A stretch of 64,000 nt of DNA from assembly GCA_045806965.1 (NCBI GenBank), contig JBJMIG010000044.1, positions 53,683-117,682 of the forward strand, given 5' to 3'. The position numbers and the translations under genes are program-made. Source of the DNA: DASYTH01 sp045806965. GTDB taxonomy: Bacteria; Actinomycetota; Actinomycetes; Mycobacteriales; Pseudonocardiaceae. Shown here one piece after another: positions 15,674 through 24,103 of the stretch. The notes under the pieces were generated by a model. The model saw only the letters and a list, made by a program, of their open reading frames with translations. It did not search any database and was not told the origin of the DNA. The stretch's first letter is position 1. The number at the start of each line of letters is the position of its first letter.

Positions 15674-16855
15674 TCAGCTCCAGTCGGGCCCGCGCTTCGC
15701 CCAGGTCCAGGCGTAGCGCGGGTCCTCGCAGTCGGTGGCCGCCGCACCCAGGTCGAGCGGGCGGAAGGTGTCGACCATGACAGCGGTCTCGTCGAAGTAG
15801 TCCGCGCCGATCGACGCCTCCGCGGCTCCCGGCTGCGGGCCGTGGGTGAACCCGGACGGGTGCAGGGACAGCGACCCGATCCCGATCCCCGAGCCCTTGC
15901 GCGCCTCGTAGTCGCCGCCCACGTAGAACATCAGCTCGTCGGAGTCGACGTTGGCGTGGTTGTACGGCACCGGGACGGCCAACGGGTGGTAGTCCACCTT
16001 GCGCGGGCAGAACGAACAGACCACGAAGTTCGGGCCCTCGAACGTCTGGTGCGCCGGCGGCGGCTGATGCACCCGGCCGGTGATCGGCTCGAAGTCGCGG
16101 ATGTTGAACACCCACGGGTAGAGGCAGCCATCCCAGCCGACCACGTCGAAGGGGTGGTTGGCGTAGGTGTACCTGGTCAGGCCGGCCCGGTGCCGGACGA
16201 GCACCTCGACGTCCGCGCCGTCGACCAGCAGGGGCTCGGCCGGCCCGCGCAGGTCGCGCTCGCAGTACGGGGCGTGCTCGAGGAACTGGCCCTTGGCGGA
16301 CAGGTAGCGGCGCGGCGGGCCGATGTGTCCGGTGGCCTCGATGAGGTAGAGCCGCAGCTCGCCGACCGGAACGACCCGGTAGGTGGTCGAGGTCGGGATC
16401 ACCACGTAGTCGCCGCCGGCCACGTCCAGCGCGCCGTAGCTGGTCTCGATCATGCCGGCGCCGGCGTGCACGTAGAGCAGTTCGTCGCCCACCGCGTTGC
16501 GGTACAGCGGGCTGGGTGTGGTGGCGACGGCGAACGCGATGGTCAGGTCCGCGTTGCCGAACAGCACGCGCCGGCCGGTCACCGCGTCCACCTCGGACGG
16601 CGACTCCCACTTGAGGTCCTGGGTGCGGAAGTGCCTCGGCTTGAGCGGGTGGTTGGGGGTGAGCGCGCCCCGCGGGTCCGGCACCGCCTCCGCGTTGACG
16701 ATCGCGGTCGGCAGGTGGCGATGGTAGAGAAGGGCCGAGTCGGAGGAGAAACCTTCAACCCCCATCAGCTCTTCGGCGTAGAGGTCGCCGTCCGGAGAGC
16801 GGAACTGGGTGTGCCTCTTTCGGGGTAGCTCACCGACCCGTCGGTAGTACGGCAT
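15674..16855 (-). CDS. hmgA: homogentisate 1,2-dioxygenase
   Basis: Opens the ring of homogentisate to maleylacetoacetate with Fe(II) in tyrosine/phenylalanine breakdown. The 393-residue cupin protein has the iron-site regions NHANVDSDELMFYVGGDYE (His, Glu) and HPSGFTHGPQPG (His), plus YTYANHPFDVVGWDGCLYPW. This matches bacterial HmgA, slightly shorter than the ~430-residue proteobacterial form. ATG 16855 follows GGAGGACCCC. It is divergent from an unknown gene that leads to fahA, with an operator-like inverted repeat between them, so both arms are probably controlled by the IclR protein at the end of the cluster. Confidence 0.93.
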   Translation of the reverse strand: MPYYRRVGELPRKRHTQFRSPDGDLYAEELMGVEGFSSDSALLYHRHLPTAIVNAEAVPDPRGALTPNHPLKPRHFRTQDLKWESPSEVDAVTGRRVLFGNADLTIAFAVATTPSPLYRNAVGDELLYVHAGAGMIETSYGALDVAGGDYVVIPTSTTYRVVPVGELRLYLIEATGHIGPPRRYLSAKGQFLEHAPYCERDLRGPAEPLLVDGADVEVLVRHRAGLTRYTYANHPFDVVGWDGCLYPWVFNIRDFEPITGRVHQPPPAHQTFEGPNFVVCSFCPRKVDYHPLAVPVPYNHANVDSDELMFYVGGDYEARKGSGIGIGSLSLHPSGFTHGPQPGAAEASIGADYFDETAVMVDTFRPLDLGAAATDCEDPRYAWTWAKRGPDWS

Positions 16856-16870
16856 GGGGTCCTCCAGGCG

Positions 16871-16885
16871 TTCGATATTCGAACA
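16871..16885. promoter_or_regulatory. operator-like inverted repeat of the homogentisate cluster
   Basis: GTTCGATATTCGAAC is a perfect inverted repeat (GTTCGA-TAT-TCGAAC) in the 60-base gap between the divergent hmgA and 16916 genes. IclR-family regulators often bind such short palindromes, and an IclR gene closes the cluster. Binding is inferred. Confidence 0.55.
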
Positions 16886-16915
16886 CCTTTGTTCAGTTGG
16901 CGATACACCACTAGC

Positions 16916-17791
16916 GTGTCAGCCGTGTCAAGCGCCGCTCCTCTCCCCGCGCCCCGTCATCGCGGCATTCCGCCCCTGCTCGCGCGGCTCGTCGACGACG
17001 CCGCGCTGTTCCCGCCGGGCAACGCCACCATGCCCGACGCGGTCCGGCTCCACCTGGCCGGTCGCACCTCCGAGCACGCCGGTGTGCTCGGGCTGTTCCT
17101 CTGCCCGGCCTCCCGGCTGCCGGAGCTGATCACCGAGCTGATCAAGGTGAGGCCGGTCAAACCGGTGGCTCTCTCGCTGGTCATCGACACCGGGCTCGGC
17201 GGCGTGCCCAAGGCCCTCTCCATCGTCGAGTCCCGGGTCGAGCTACTGGCCCTGCGCATGGTCGAGATGCCCGCGCCGGCCGACGTGGACGACGTATGGC
17301 TGGAGCGGGTGTCCGAGTTCGTGCCGGAGGACGTGGTCCGGGTGATCGAGCCGCGGCGCGGCGGTGTGGAGTGGTTGGCGGGCATCCAGCGGGTGGTCGA
17401 GCACGGCAGCTGGCCGAAGCTGCGCTGCGGCGGGCTGTCCCGGCAGAACTTCCCGAGCCTGGACGAGATCGTCGACTTCCTCACCGTGATCAACGATGGC
17501 GGCGCGTCGTTCAAGGCCACCGCCGGCCTGCACAACGCGGTGCGGCACACCGACTCGACGACCGGGATCACCCACCACGGCTTCCTCAACCTGCTCGTCG
17601 CCACCGCCCGGATACAGGCGGAGGGGGACGTGCACGACGCGCTCGCGTCGACCGACGGCGCCGCGCTCGCCGCCGAGGCCGCGGCGTTGCCCGACCGCGC
17701 CCAGCACGCCGCGCGCAGCGTGTTCGCCTCCTACGGCTCCTGCTCGCTGACCGACCCGATCGCCGACCTCGAAGCGCTGGGGTTGCTGTGA
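16916..17791 (+). CDS. unrecognised soluble companion of homogentisate catabolism
   Basis: About 291 residues, mixed alpha/beta, without signal peptide or membrane segment. It has a near-N-terminal PPLLARLVDDAALFPPGN stretch, a central KLRCGGLSRQNFPSLDEIVDF and a C-terminal GLHNAVRHTDSTTGITHHG. The alternating strands and helices hint at a TIM-barrel-like fold, but I recognise no family. It lies between hmgA and fahA, the position of maleylacetoacetate isomerase (hmaI) in other bacteria. It shares no visible similarity with GST-type or mycothiol-type isomerases, so function is unassigned. GTG 16916 seems leaderless; TTG 16889 and GTG 16925 are alternatives. Confidence 0.7.
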   Translation: MSAVSSAAPLPAPRHRGIPPLLARLVDDAALFPPGNATMPDAVRLHLAGRTSEHAGVLGLFLCPASRLPELITELIKVRPVKPVALSLVIDTGLGGVPKALSIVESRVELLALRMVEMPAPADVDDVWLERVSEFVPEDVVRVIEPRRGGVEWLAGIQRVVEHGSWPKLRCGGLSRQNFPSLDEIVDFLTVINDGGASFKATAGLHNAVRHTDSTTGITHHGFLNLLVATARIQAEGDVHDALASTDGAALAAEAAALPDRAQHAARSVFASYGSCSLTDPIADLEALGLL

Positions 17792-17861
17792 GCGAGCTTG
17801 CTGGCGAAGGAACGGGCCCGATGTCGGTGCGCCAACCAGTGCACCCCGGCAAGGAGATCTC

Positions 17862-19067
17862 GTGACCTGGCTGGACGATCCGGAGTTCGTCGCGAACCGG
17901 CCCTTCGGTCCGCAGACCCTGCCCTACGGCGTCGTCGACGCCGGTGAAGGCGACGGGCCGACGGTCGCGGTCCGGCTCGGCGAGCACGCTCTGCCGCTGC
18001 GCTCGATCGCTCCCTCGCTCGGCGACGAACTCGCCATGTTCGCCTTCGCCGGCTCGCTCGACCCGCTGCTGGCCGCCGGCCGGCCGGTCTGGACCGCGCT
18101 GCGGGACCGGCTGCGCGACCTGGCCACCGCTACCGCGGCACCGCCCGGCGCGACCCCGCTGCCGCTCGCCGAGGTGCACCAGGTGCTCCCCTTCACCGTC
18201 GGCGACTATGTGGACTTCTTCTGCTCGCGCGACCACGCGGAGAACGCCGGCAAGATGTTCCGGCCGAACTCCGCGCCGCTGATGCCGAACTGGACCCACC
18301 TTCCGGTCGGCTACCACGGCCGGTCCAGCACCGTGGTGGTGTCCGGCACCGACGTGGTCCGGCCGCACGGCCAGCGGGCCGGCGCGAGCGGACCGACGTT
18401 CGGTCCGAGCAAGCGGCTCGACGTGGAGGCCGAGGTCGGCTTCGTGTGCGGCGGCCCGGTCGCCCGCCGGGTGCCCGTCTCGGCCGCCGCCGACCACATC
18501 TTCGGCGTCGCCCTGGTCAACGACTGGTCCGCGCGGGACATCCAGGGCTGGGAGTCGCAACCCCTCGGTCCGTTCCTCGGCAAGTCGTTCGCCACCTCGA
18601 TCGCCGCCTGGATCACCCCGCTCGAGGCGTTCGAGGAGGCCCGGATCCAGGTCGTCGAGCCGGATCATCCGCGGTTGGACTACCTGGTCGAGGACGACCC
18701 GTGGGGCCTGGATCTCCGGCTCGAACTCAGCTGGAACGGCACCGTGGTGTCCCGGCCGAGGTTCGAGTACATGTCCTTCTCGTGCGCCCAGCAGCTCGCC
18801 CACATGACCGTGAACGGTGCCATCGTGCGCCCCGGCGACCTGTTCGCCTCGGGCACGGTCTCCGGGCCGGAGAAGGAGCAGCGCGGCTGTTTCCTCGAGC
18901 TGTCCTGGAACGGCAAGGAGCCGATCGAGCTGGCCGACGACGTCACCCGCACGTTCCTCGAGGACGGCGACACCGTGGTGATCACCGCGACCGCTCCCGG
19001 CGCCGACGACGCCGTGGTCGGCCTCGCCGAGGTGGCCGGTTCGGTGCTGCCGGCCGAGGCGACCTGA
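17862..19067 (+). CDS. fahA: fumarylacetoacetase
   Basis: Last step of tyrosine catabolism: fumarylacetoacetate to fumarate plus acetoacetate. The 401 residues show the N-terminal SH3-like region and the FAH barrel with metal/active-site segments VDFFCSRDHAENAGKMF, LPVGYHGRSSTVV, LDVEAEVGFV and LVNDWSARDIQGWE, then FGTxxSGPExxxxG-like GTVSGPEKEQRGCF. GTG 17862 follows AAGGAGATCTC. It is 70 bases after the unknown companion gene and one base before the IclR gene, so 16916-19758 looks like an operon. Confidence 0.94.
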   Translation: MTWLDDPEFVANRPFGPQTLPYGVVDAGEGDGPTVAVRLGEHALPLRSIAPSLGDELAMFAFAGSLDPLLAAGRPVWTALRDRLRDLATATAAPPGATPLPLAEVHQVLPFTVGDYVDFFCSRDHAENAGKMFRPNSAPLMPNWTHLPVGYHGRSSTVVVSGTDVVRPHGQRAGASGPTFGPSKRLDVEAEVGFVCGGPVARRVPVSAAADHIFGVALVNDWSARDIQGWESQPLGPFLGKSFATSIAAWITPLEAFEEARIQVVEPDHPRLDYLVEDDPWGLDLRLELSWNGTVVSRPRFEYMSFSCAQQLAHMTVNGAIVRPGDLFASGTVSGPEKEQRGCFLELSWNGKEPIELADDVTRTFLEDGDTVVITATAPGADDAVVGLAEVAGSVLPAEAT

Positions 19068-19068
19068 C

Positions 19069-19758
19069 ATGGTCCGGCCGGGCCGTCCGATGTCGTCCGT
19101 CCCGCCGGGGTCGGCCGCCACGCGCCCGGCCGGCAAGGAGAGCTCGCTCACCCTGGACCGGGGACTGGCCCTGCTCCAGGCGGTGGCCGACTCCGACTCC
19201 GAGGCTCCCACGATCAGTGAGCTGGCCGCGACCATCGGGGCCAGCCGCGCCGCCGTGTACCGCCTGCTGGTCCCGTTGCAGGAACGCGGGCTGGTCCGCC
19301 GCGAGGGCTCCAAGGTCCGCCTCGGCCTCGGCCTGCTCCAACTCGCCGCCAAGGTCGCTCCGCAGCTGCGGCACGCCGCCCTGCCCGCGCTGCGCGAGCT
19401 GGCGGAGACCGTCGGTGCCACGGCTCACCTCACCGTCGCCGACGGGGACGAGGCGCAGGCGGTCGCCGTGGTGGAACCCTCCTGGACCGCGTATCACGTG
19501 GCCTACCGGGTCGGTACCCGGCACTCGCTGCGGCGCGGCGCCGCCGGCAAGGCGATCGGCCTGCGCCAGGGCGGGCCCGGCTGGGTGGGCACCACCGGCG
19601 AGCTCCAGTCCGGTGCGTACGGCATCGCCGCCCCCGTCCGTGGGGTGCCCGGCCTACGCGCCAGTGTCGGCGTGGTCACCTTCGAGCCGCTGGACGGCGA
19701 CGTGGTCGGCCCCCAGGTTCTCGCCGCGGCCGCAGCGGTCGCCGGCGCGCTGCGTTAA
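19069..19758 (+). CDS. IclR-family transcriptional regulator
   Basis: About 229 residues. The N-terminal winged helix starts at LTLDRGLALLQAVADS and includes ISELAATIGASRAAVYRLL; the C-terminal effector domain (~100-229) has SVGVVTFEPL near the end. The effector domain is shorter than the usual ~170 residues. It starts one base after fahA, so it belongs to the homogentisate operon and probably regulates it, with homogentisate or a later intermediate as ligand (inference). ATG 19090 (MSSVPPG) is an alternative start. Confidence 0.87.
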   Translation: MVRPGRPMSSVPPGSAATRPAGKESSLTLDRGLALLQAVADSDSEAPTISELAATIGASRAAVYRLLVPLQERGLVRREGSKVRLGLGLLQLAAKVAPQLRHAALPALRELAETVGATAHLTVADGDEAQAVAVVEPSWTAYHVAYRVGTRHSLRRGAAGKAIGLRQGGPGWVGTTGELQSGAYGIAAPVRGVPGLRASVGVVTFEPLDGDVVGPQVLAAAAAVAGALR

Positions 19759-19775
19759 CACCGCCGGCCACCCGT

Positions 19776-20378
19776 TCAGCCGAGGATCACGGACCCGAGC
19801 GCGAGCAGAGCCAGCCCGGCGAACAGGAAGCCGGCCACCCGCTGGATGAGCCGCGGTCGCAGCCGCTCCCGGAGCTTGCGACCGATCAGTACGGCGAGGC
19901 CGGCCACCACGGTCAGCGCCACCCAGCCGCCGAGCGCCACCCAGACCGGCTCGTCCAGCCGGGCGGTCAGGCCGGCGATCGCCAACTGCGAGGCGTCACC
20001 CCACTCCGCGGCGAACAACACGCCGAAGGAGGTCAGCGCGGCCCGCCGGAACGACACGTCGGCCGGGCCGCCGCGCGCGGCGTCGTCCAGGTCGGCTTCC
20101 GGCCGGCCGAATCCCTCGCGGAGCAACAACACCGCGCCCAACCCGAACAAGGCCGCGACCACGCCCGCCACGAGGCGATCCGGCAGCAGGGTGAGCACGG
20201 TGCCGAACGCCGCGGCGATCACGCACTGCACCGCGAAGGCCGCGCAGACCCCGGCGAACACCGGTAACGACCGGTAGCGGGTGGTCAGGACCAAGGTGGC
20301 GACCAGCGTCTTGTCCGGCAGCTCCACCGCGAGCACCAGTAGGAACGCGGTGCCGAAGGCAAGGAACGCCGAGTCCAT
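19776..20378 (-). CDS. TMEM165/GDT1-family cation transporter
   Basis: A 200-residue, six-helix membrane protein with two homologous halves, each carrying the family motif: ELPDKT in helix 1 and EWGDAS in helix 4. The family (UPF0016, MneA, GDT1) exports Mn2+ or Ca2+ in exchange for protons. The second motif ends AS rather than the usual KT/RS; the acidic residues remain. ATG 20378 is the only start that keeps the first helix near the N-terminus. The sequence TATCGT seven bases upstream suggests a leaderless mRNA, making an Mn riboswitch unlikely. Confidence 0.9.
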   Translation of the reverse strand: MDSAFLAFGTAFLLVLAVELPDKTLVATLVLTTRYRSLPVFAGVCAAFAVQCVIAAAFGTVLTLLPDRLVAGVVAALFGLGAVLLLREGFGRPEADLDDAARGGPADVSFRRAALTSFGVLFAAEWGDASQLAIAGLTARLDEPVWVALGGWVALTVVAGLAVLIGRKLRERLRPRLIQRVAGFLFAGLALLALGSVILG

Positions 20379-20520
20379 GTGTTCGACGATAGGACCTTGG
20401 TCCCGGTCGGACAGGACCGCAGGGCCTGCTGCCGGCGCCGGAGGACGGGGAGAGTGTGTCGCGTGGACGCCGTACCTGGCCGGTTGGCCCACCGGGAGCA
20501 CCACGGTCCACCATTTCGCA

Positions 20521-20539
20521 CCCGGATGTCACATCCGGG
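20521..20539. repeat. 19-base palindrome, operator-like
   Basis: CCCGGATGTCACATCCGGG has 9-base perfect arms around a single C. It is too short-looped for a terminator and is more likely a protein-binding site in the gap upstream of both the transporter and the sensor kinase. Confidence 0.55.
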
Positions 20540-20586
20540 ACGTGCTCGTCGTCTTGTGGTCAAGCGTGCCGCGCCGGGGGGTCGTC

Positions 20587-20615
20587 GGGCATGGCGGCCG
20601 CTCGCCGCCATGCCC
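20587..20615. repeat. 12-bp perfect hairpin
   Basis: GGGCATGGCGGC, loop CGCTC, then GCCGCCATGCCC. No T-run follows on either strand. It could end a short upstream transcript, act as a leader structure for the sensor kinase mRNA or bind a protein. Confidence 0.5.
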
Positions 20616-20777
20616 GGCGCCACCGAAGCAGCCGTGCGCGCTGACTCTCCCGGCCGGGTCCATCCCGCCAACCGGACCGGGAGCGGCCTGCCCGGCGCGT
20701 CGCCGAGGTCGTCCTCGCCGGCGCGTCGGGCGTCGGCCGGGACAGGCGATTTCTCGACCCGGATCGCCTAGTCTCGG

Positions 20778-21932
20778 ATGCGAACCATGGACCCCACCCT
20801 GGCCGCGCGGACGCTCGAGGCGTCCATCGAGATCGCCACGGCAGCGATGTCCGGGGACGACCCGGACGCGGTGCTCGGCCTGGTCGTGCGCAGCGCCGCC
20901 GAGCTGGCCGAGGCCGACCTCGGGTTGGTGATGGCGAAGGCGGCGGACGGCTCGCTCACCGTCGAAGCGGCGCACGGCGCGCCGACCGTGCCGGTCGTGG
21001 TCGACCCGGTGGGGCTGGTGCTCTCGGCCCGCTCGGCGGCCGCGAGGGTGGCCCGCAGCGGCGTTCCGATCGTGGTCGACGACCTGGTCACCGATCCGCG
21101 CACGGCCCCGTTCGTGCCGCGCGACCTACGCCGTTACGGCCCGTTCGCGGCGGCTCCGTTCGGCACCAAGGTGCGCAGGCTCGGCGCGCTCACCGTGTAC
21201 CGGCGGCGCGGCGGGGAGTTGTTCAACCCGGCCACGGTGGCGATGCTGACCGCGTTCGCCGCGCAGGCCGGCCTGGTGCTGGTGCTCGCCGAGGGCACCG
21301 CGGCCAGGGAGCGGATCGGACTGTACGAGGAGCGCGAGCGGATCGCCCGGGACCTGCACGACGTGATCGTGCAGCGGCTCTACGCCGCCGGCATGCAGCT
21401 CGACCTGCTGGTCCGGCGGCCCACCCGGCGGCTGGCCCGACGCGACGCCGCCCGCCTCGCCGAGGCGGTCGACCAGCTCGACGCCACCATCGCCGACGTG
21501 CGTGCGGTGGTCCGCACGCTGCGCACCCCGGATCCGGCCGCGGCCCGCCCGGCCGACCTGGCCGAGTCGGCCCGGCTCGAGGTGGCCACCGCGGGCGAGC
21601 TGCTCGGCTTCGAGCCGTCCCTTGAGGTGACCGGCGACGTGGCGGACGTGCCGGTGGCGGTCGCCGACCACACCAGGGCGGCGTTGCGCGAGGCACTGTC
21701 CAATGTGGTCAGGCATTCCGGCGCGCACACCGTCGCCGTGCGGCTGCGCCGGGACACCCGCGGGCTCACCCTGAGCGTCACCGACGACGGCTGCGGCATC
21801 CCGCGCGACGTCACCCACCGCGGCCTCGCCCACCTCGAGGAGCGGGCCAGGCAGGCGGGCGGCCATTGCCGGCTGGACTCCTCGGCACGCGCCGGCACCA
21901 CGGTCACCTGGCAGGTTCCGCTCGGCTCCTGA
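20778..21932 (+). CDS. GAF-domain sensor histidine kinase (NarL/DevS class)
   Basis: A 384-residue soluble kinase. One GAF domain spans ~15-170. The HisKA_3 dimerisation helix carries the phospho-accepting histidine, about H194, in RIARDLHDVIVQRLYAAGM. The HATPase domain includes REALSNVVRHSGA (N box) and VTDDGCGIP (G1 box). This resembles DevS/DosS kinases but with one GAF domain instead of two, and I see no clear heme ligand, so the signal is unknown. Its likely partner is the response regulator encoded tail-to-tail at 21976-22611. ATG 20787 is an alternative start. Confidence 0.9.
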   Translation: MRTMDPTLAARTLEASIEIATAAMSGDDPDAVLGLVVRSAAELAEADLGLVMAKAADGSLTVEAAHGAPTVPVVVDPVGLVLSARSAAARVARSGVPIVVDDLVTDPRTAPFVPRDLRRYGPFAAAPFGTKVRRLGALTVYRRRGGELFNPATVAMLTAFAAQAGLVLVLAEGTAARERIGLYEERERIARDLHDVIVQRLYAAGMQLDLLVRRPTRRLARRDAARLAEAVDQLDATIADVRAVVRTLRTPDPAAARPADLAESARLEVATAGELLGFEPSLEVTGDVADVPVAVADHTRAALREALSNVVRHSGAHTVAVRLRRDTRGLTLSVTDDGCGIPRDVTHRGLAHLEERARQAGGHCRLDSSARAGTTVTWQVPLGS

Positions 21933-21975
21933 GCGAGCCGGCGAGCCGGCCATGGGGATCGTCAGCGATGCCAAT

Positions 21976-22611
21976 TCAGGGATTCGGGGTGCGCCGGGCC
22001 ATCCAGGCCACCGCCTGGGTGCGCCGCTCCATGCCCAGCTTGGCCAGCACCGAGGTGACGTAGTTCTTCACGGTCTTCTCGGCCAGGAACAGCTGCGCGC
22101 CGATCTCCTTGTTGGACAGCCCCTCGCCAATCAGCTCGAGCACCCGCCGCTCCCGCTCGGTCAGTGCGGCCAGGTCGTCGGCCTTGGCGGAGCGCCGCAT
22201 CCGGTCCAGCACCCGGGCCGTGGTCACCGGGTCGAGCAGCGAGCGTCCAGCCGCCACCTCGCGCACCGCATGCACCACGTCCTGTCCGCGCACCTGTTTG
22301 AGCAGGTAACCGCCGGCTCCGGCGATGATCGCCTCGACCAGCGCCCGCTCGTCGTCGAACGCGGTCAACACCAGGCACCGGGGTGCCGGCTCCAACGAGC
22401 GCAGCGTGCGGCACAACGCCACCCCGTCGCCGTCCGGCAGCCGCACATCGACCACGGCCACGTCCGGCCGCTTCGCCGACGCCATGGTCAGCGCCTCGGC
22501 CGCGCTGCCCGCCTCGGCCACCACCTCGATTCCCGGCTCGCCGTCGAGCAGGTCACGCAGCCCGCGCCGGACGATCTCGTGATCGTCGACGAGTAACACC
22601 CGGATGCCCAC
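21976..22611 (-). CDS. NarL/FixJ-family response regulator
   Basis: About 211 residues. The receiver domain has the acidic pocket in VDDHEIVRRG, the phosphorylation site about D55 in AVVDVRLPDGDG, and the conserved lysine in GYLLKQVRG. The C-terminal LuxR HTH is LTERERRVLELIGEGLSN, then KEIGAQLFLAEKTVKNYV and the typical SVLAKLGMERRTQAVAW. It closely resembles DevR/DosR regulators. It is convergent with the kinase, an unusual layout for a two-component pair. GTG 22611 is chosen; TTG 22617 is possible. It starts 8 bases past the coaA stop. Confidence 0.9.
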   Translation of the reverse strand: MGIRVLLVDDHEIVRRGLRDLLDGEPGIEVVAEAGSAAEALTMASAKRPDVAVVDVRLPDGDGVALCRTLRSLEPAPRCLVLTAFDDERALVEAIIAGAGGYLLKQVRGQDVVHAVREVAAGRSLLDPVTTARVLDRMRRSAKADDLAALTERERRVLELIGEGLSNKEIGAQLFLAEKTVKNYVTSVLAKLGMERRTQAVAWMARRTPNP

Positions 22612-22619
22612 ACCCAAGG

Positions 22620-23555
22620 TTAGAGCTTGCGCAGTCGTACGCGGCTGATCCGGTGGTCCGCGTCCTTGCGCAGCACCAGTGTTGCCCTGGGCCGGGTGGG
22701 CAGGATGTTGCTGATCAGGTTCGGCTCGTTGATCCATTTCCACAGCCGCGTCGCCTCCGCCCGCGCCTCGCCGTCCGAGAGCGAGGCGTAGTGGTGGAAG
22801 TGCGAGGCCGGGTCGGCGAACGCGGTGCCGCGCAGGGCCAGGAACCGGTCCCCGTACCAGCGCGCGATGTCCTCGGTGTGCGCGTCGACGTAGATCGAGA
22901 AGTCGAACAGGTCGGACACCGCCAGCCGGGGCCCGGGCTGTAGCACGTTGAGCCCCTCCACGATGAGGATGTCCGGCCGGCGCACCACGGTGAACTCGCC
23001 GGGCACGACGTCGTAGGCCAGGTGCGAGTACACCGGCGCGCGCACCTGTTCGGCGCCGGACTTCACCTCGCTGACGAAGCGCAGCAGCGCGCGCCGGTCG
23101 TAGCTCTCCGGGAAACCCTTGCGGCTCATCAGCCCGCGCCGGATCAGCTCGGACTTCGGATAGAGGAAGCCGTCGGTGGTCACCAGGTCCACGTGCGGGT
23201 GGTCCGGCCAGCGGGCCAACAGCGTGCGCAGCAGCCGCGCCGTGGTGGACTTGCCGACCGCCACGCTGCCCGCGATGCCGATCACGAACGGCACCGGCTC
23301 GGTGGTCTCCTCGCCGAGGAACGCGGTGGTCGCCGCGTAGAGCCGCTGCCTGGCCGCGACCTGGAGGTTGATCAGCCGGGACAGCGGCAGGTACACGTCG
23401 GCCACCTCGTCGAGGTCGACCGGGTCGCCCAGCCCGCGCAGTCGGAGCAGCTCATCGAGGGTCAGCGTCAACGGGGTCGAGCGCCGCAACTCCCGCCACT
23501 GCTCGCGGCGCAGCTCGACGTAGGGGGTCAGCTCCCGCACTCGTACCGAACCCAC
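22620..23555 (-). CDS. coaA: pantothenate kinase, type I
   Basis: Phosphorylates pantothenate, the first committed step of coenzyme A synthesis. The 311 residues include the P-loop at 93-104 (GIAGSVAVGKST), VDLVTTDGFLYPK, RKGFPESYD and DILIVEGLNVLQ, all typical of bacterial CoaA, which is feedback-inhibited by CoA. The start codon precedes GSVRVRELTPYVELRREQW, the normal N-terminus. The response regulator follows almost without a gap, suggesting read-through transcription; a functional link is not implied. Confidence 0.95.
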   Translation of the reverse strand: MGSVRVRELTPYVELRREQWRELRRSTPLTLTLDELLRLRGLGDPVDLDEVADVYLPLSRLINLQVAARQRLYAATTAFLGEETTEPVPFVIGIAGSVAVGKSTTARLLRTLLARWPDHPHVDLVTTDGFLYPKSELIRRGLMSRKGFPESYDRRALLRFVSEVKSGAEQVRAPVYSHLAYDVVPGEFTVVRRPDILIVEGLNVLQPGPRLAVSDLFDFSIYVDAHTEDIARWYGDRFLALRGTAFADPASHFHHYASLSDGEARAEATRLWKWINEPNLISNILPTRPRATLVLRKDADHRISRVRLRKL

Positions 23556-23590
23556 CGCACAAACCTAAGGGCTTGTGGAAGATTTGCACT

Positions 23591-24103
23591 GTGACGCTCT
23601 ACACCCTGCGGCCCATCGAGCCCGTGGACAAGCCTGCGGTTGCCCGGCTGCTGGTCGAGTCGTGGGGTTCGGTCATGGTCTACGCGGTGGCGCTCGGCGG
23701 GCTGCTCGACGCCAGCACCCTGCCCGGCTGGATCGTCGAGCAGCAGCGTCAGGTGGTCGGCCTGCTCACCTACCGGATCAACGGCGCGACGCTGGACATC
23801 GTCACGATCAACGCCTTCCGGACCGGCGCCGGCGTCGGCACCGCACTGGTCGAGAAGCTGGCCGGGCAGGCATCCGCGCTCGGCGCCCGGCGGATTCGGG
23901 TGGCCACCACCAACGACAACACCGACGCGCTGCGCTTCTACCAGCGGCGTGGTTTCCGGCTGACCGGGGTGCGGCCGGACGCGATGACCAAGGCCCGGCG
24001 CAAGCACAAACCGGAGCTGCCGGAGATCGGCCACCACGGCATCCCGATCCGCGACGAGGTCGACCTCGAGCTGGACGTCACGTCCTCGACCGGTCGCCGA
24101 TGA
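23591..24103 (+). CDS. GNAT-family N-acetyltransferase
   Basis: About 170 residues, one GNAT domain: LRPIEPVDKPAVARLLVESW at the start, FRTGAGVGTALVEKLAGQA as the acetyl-CoA loop and ATTNDNTDALRFYQRRGFR as the C-terminal motif. The tail IPIRDEVDLELDV is usual for the subgroup. Substrate unknown. GTG 23591 (VTLYTLRP) is preferred over GTG 23573, which adds an unlikely six-residue leader. It is divergent from coaA and overlaps the convergent macro-domain gene by 26 bases. Confidence 0.82.
   Translation: MTLYTLRPIEPVDKPAVARLLVESWGSVMVYAVALGGLLDASTLPGWIVEQQRQVVGLLTYRINGATLDIVTINAFRTGAGVGTALVEKLAGQASALGARRIRVATTNDNTDALRFYQRRGFRLTGVRPDAMTKARRKHKPELPEIGHHGIPIRDEVDLELDVTSSTGRR

Larger units (their letters stand above)
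20379..20777. other. 399-base intergenic region with two inverted repeats
   Basis: This gap lies between the divergent transporter and sensor-kinase genes. Open frames across it are Arg/Ser/Pro-rich and show no recognisable protein. It contains an operator-like 19-base palindrome (20521-20539) and a 12-bp hairpin (20587-20615), listed separately. I see no tRNA or known riboswitch. Confidence 0.6.

Noticed and set aside
20379..20480. yybP-ykoY manganese riboswitch upstream of the GDT1-type transporter
   Set aside because: The conserved loops of that riboswitch are absent and the gene appears leaderless.
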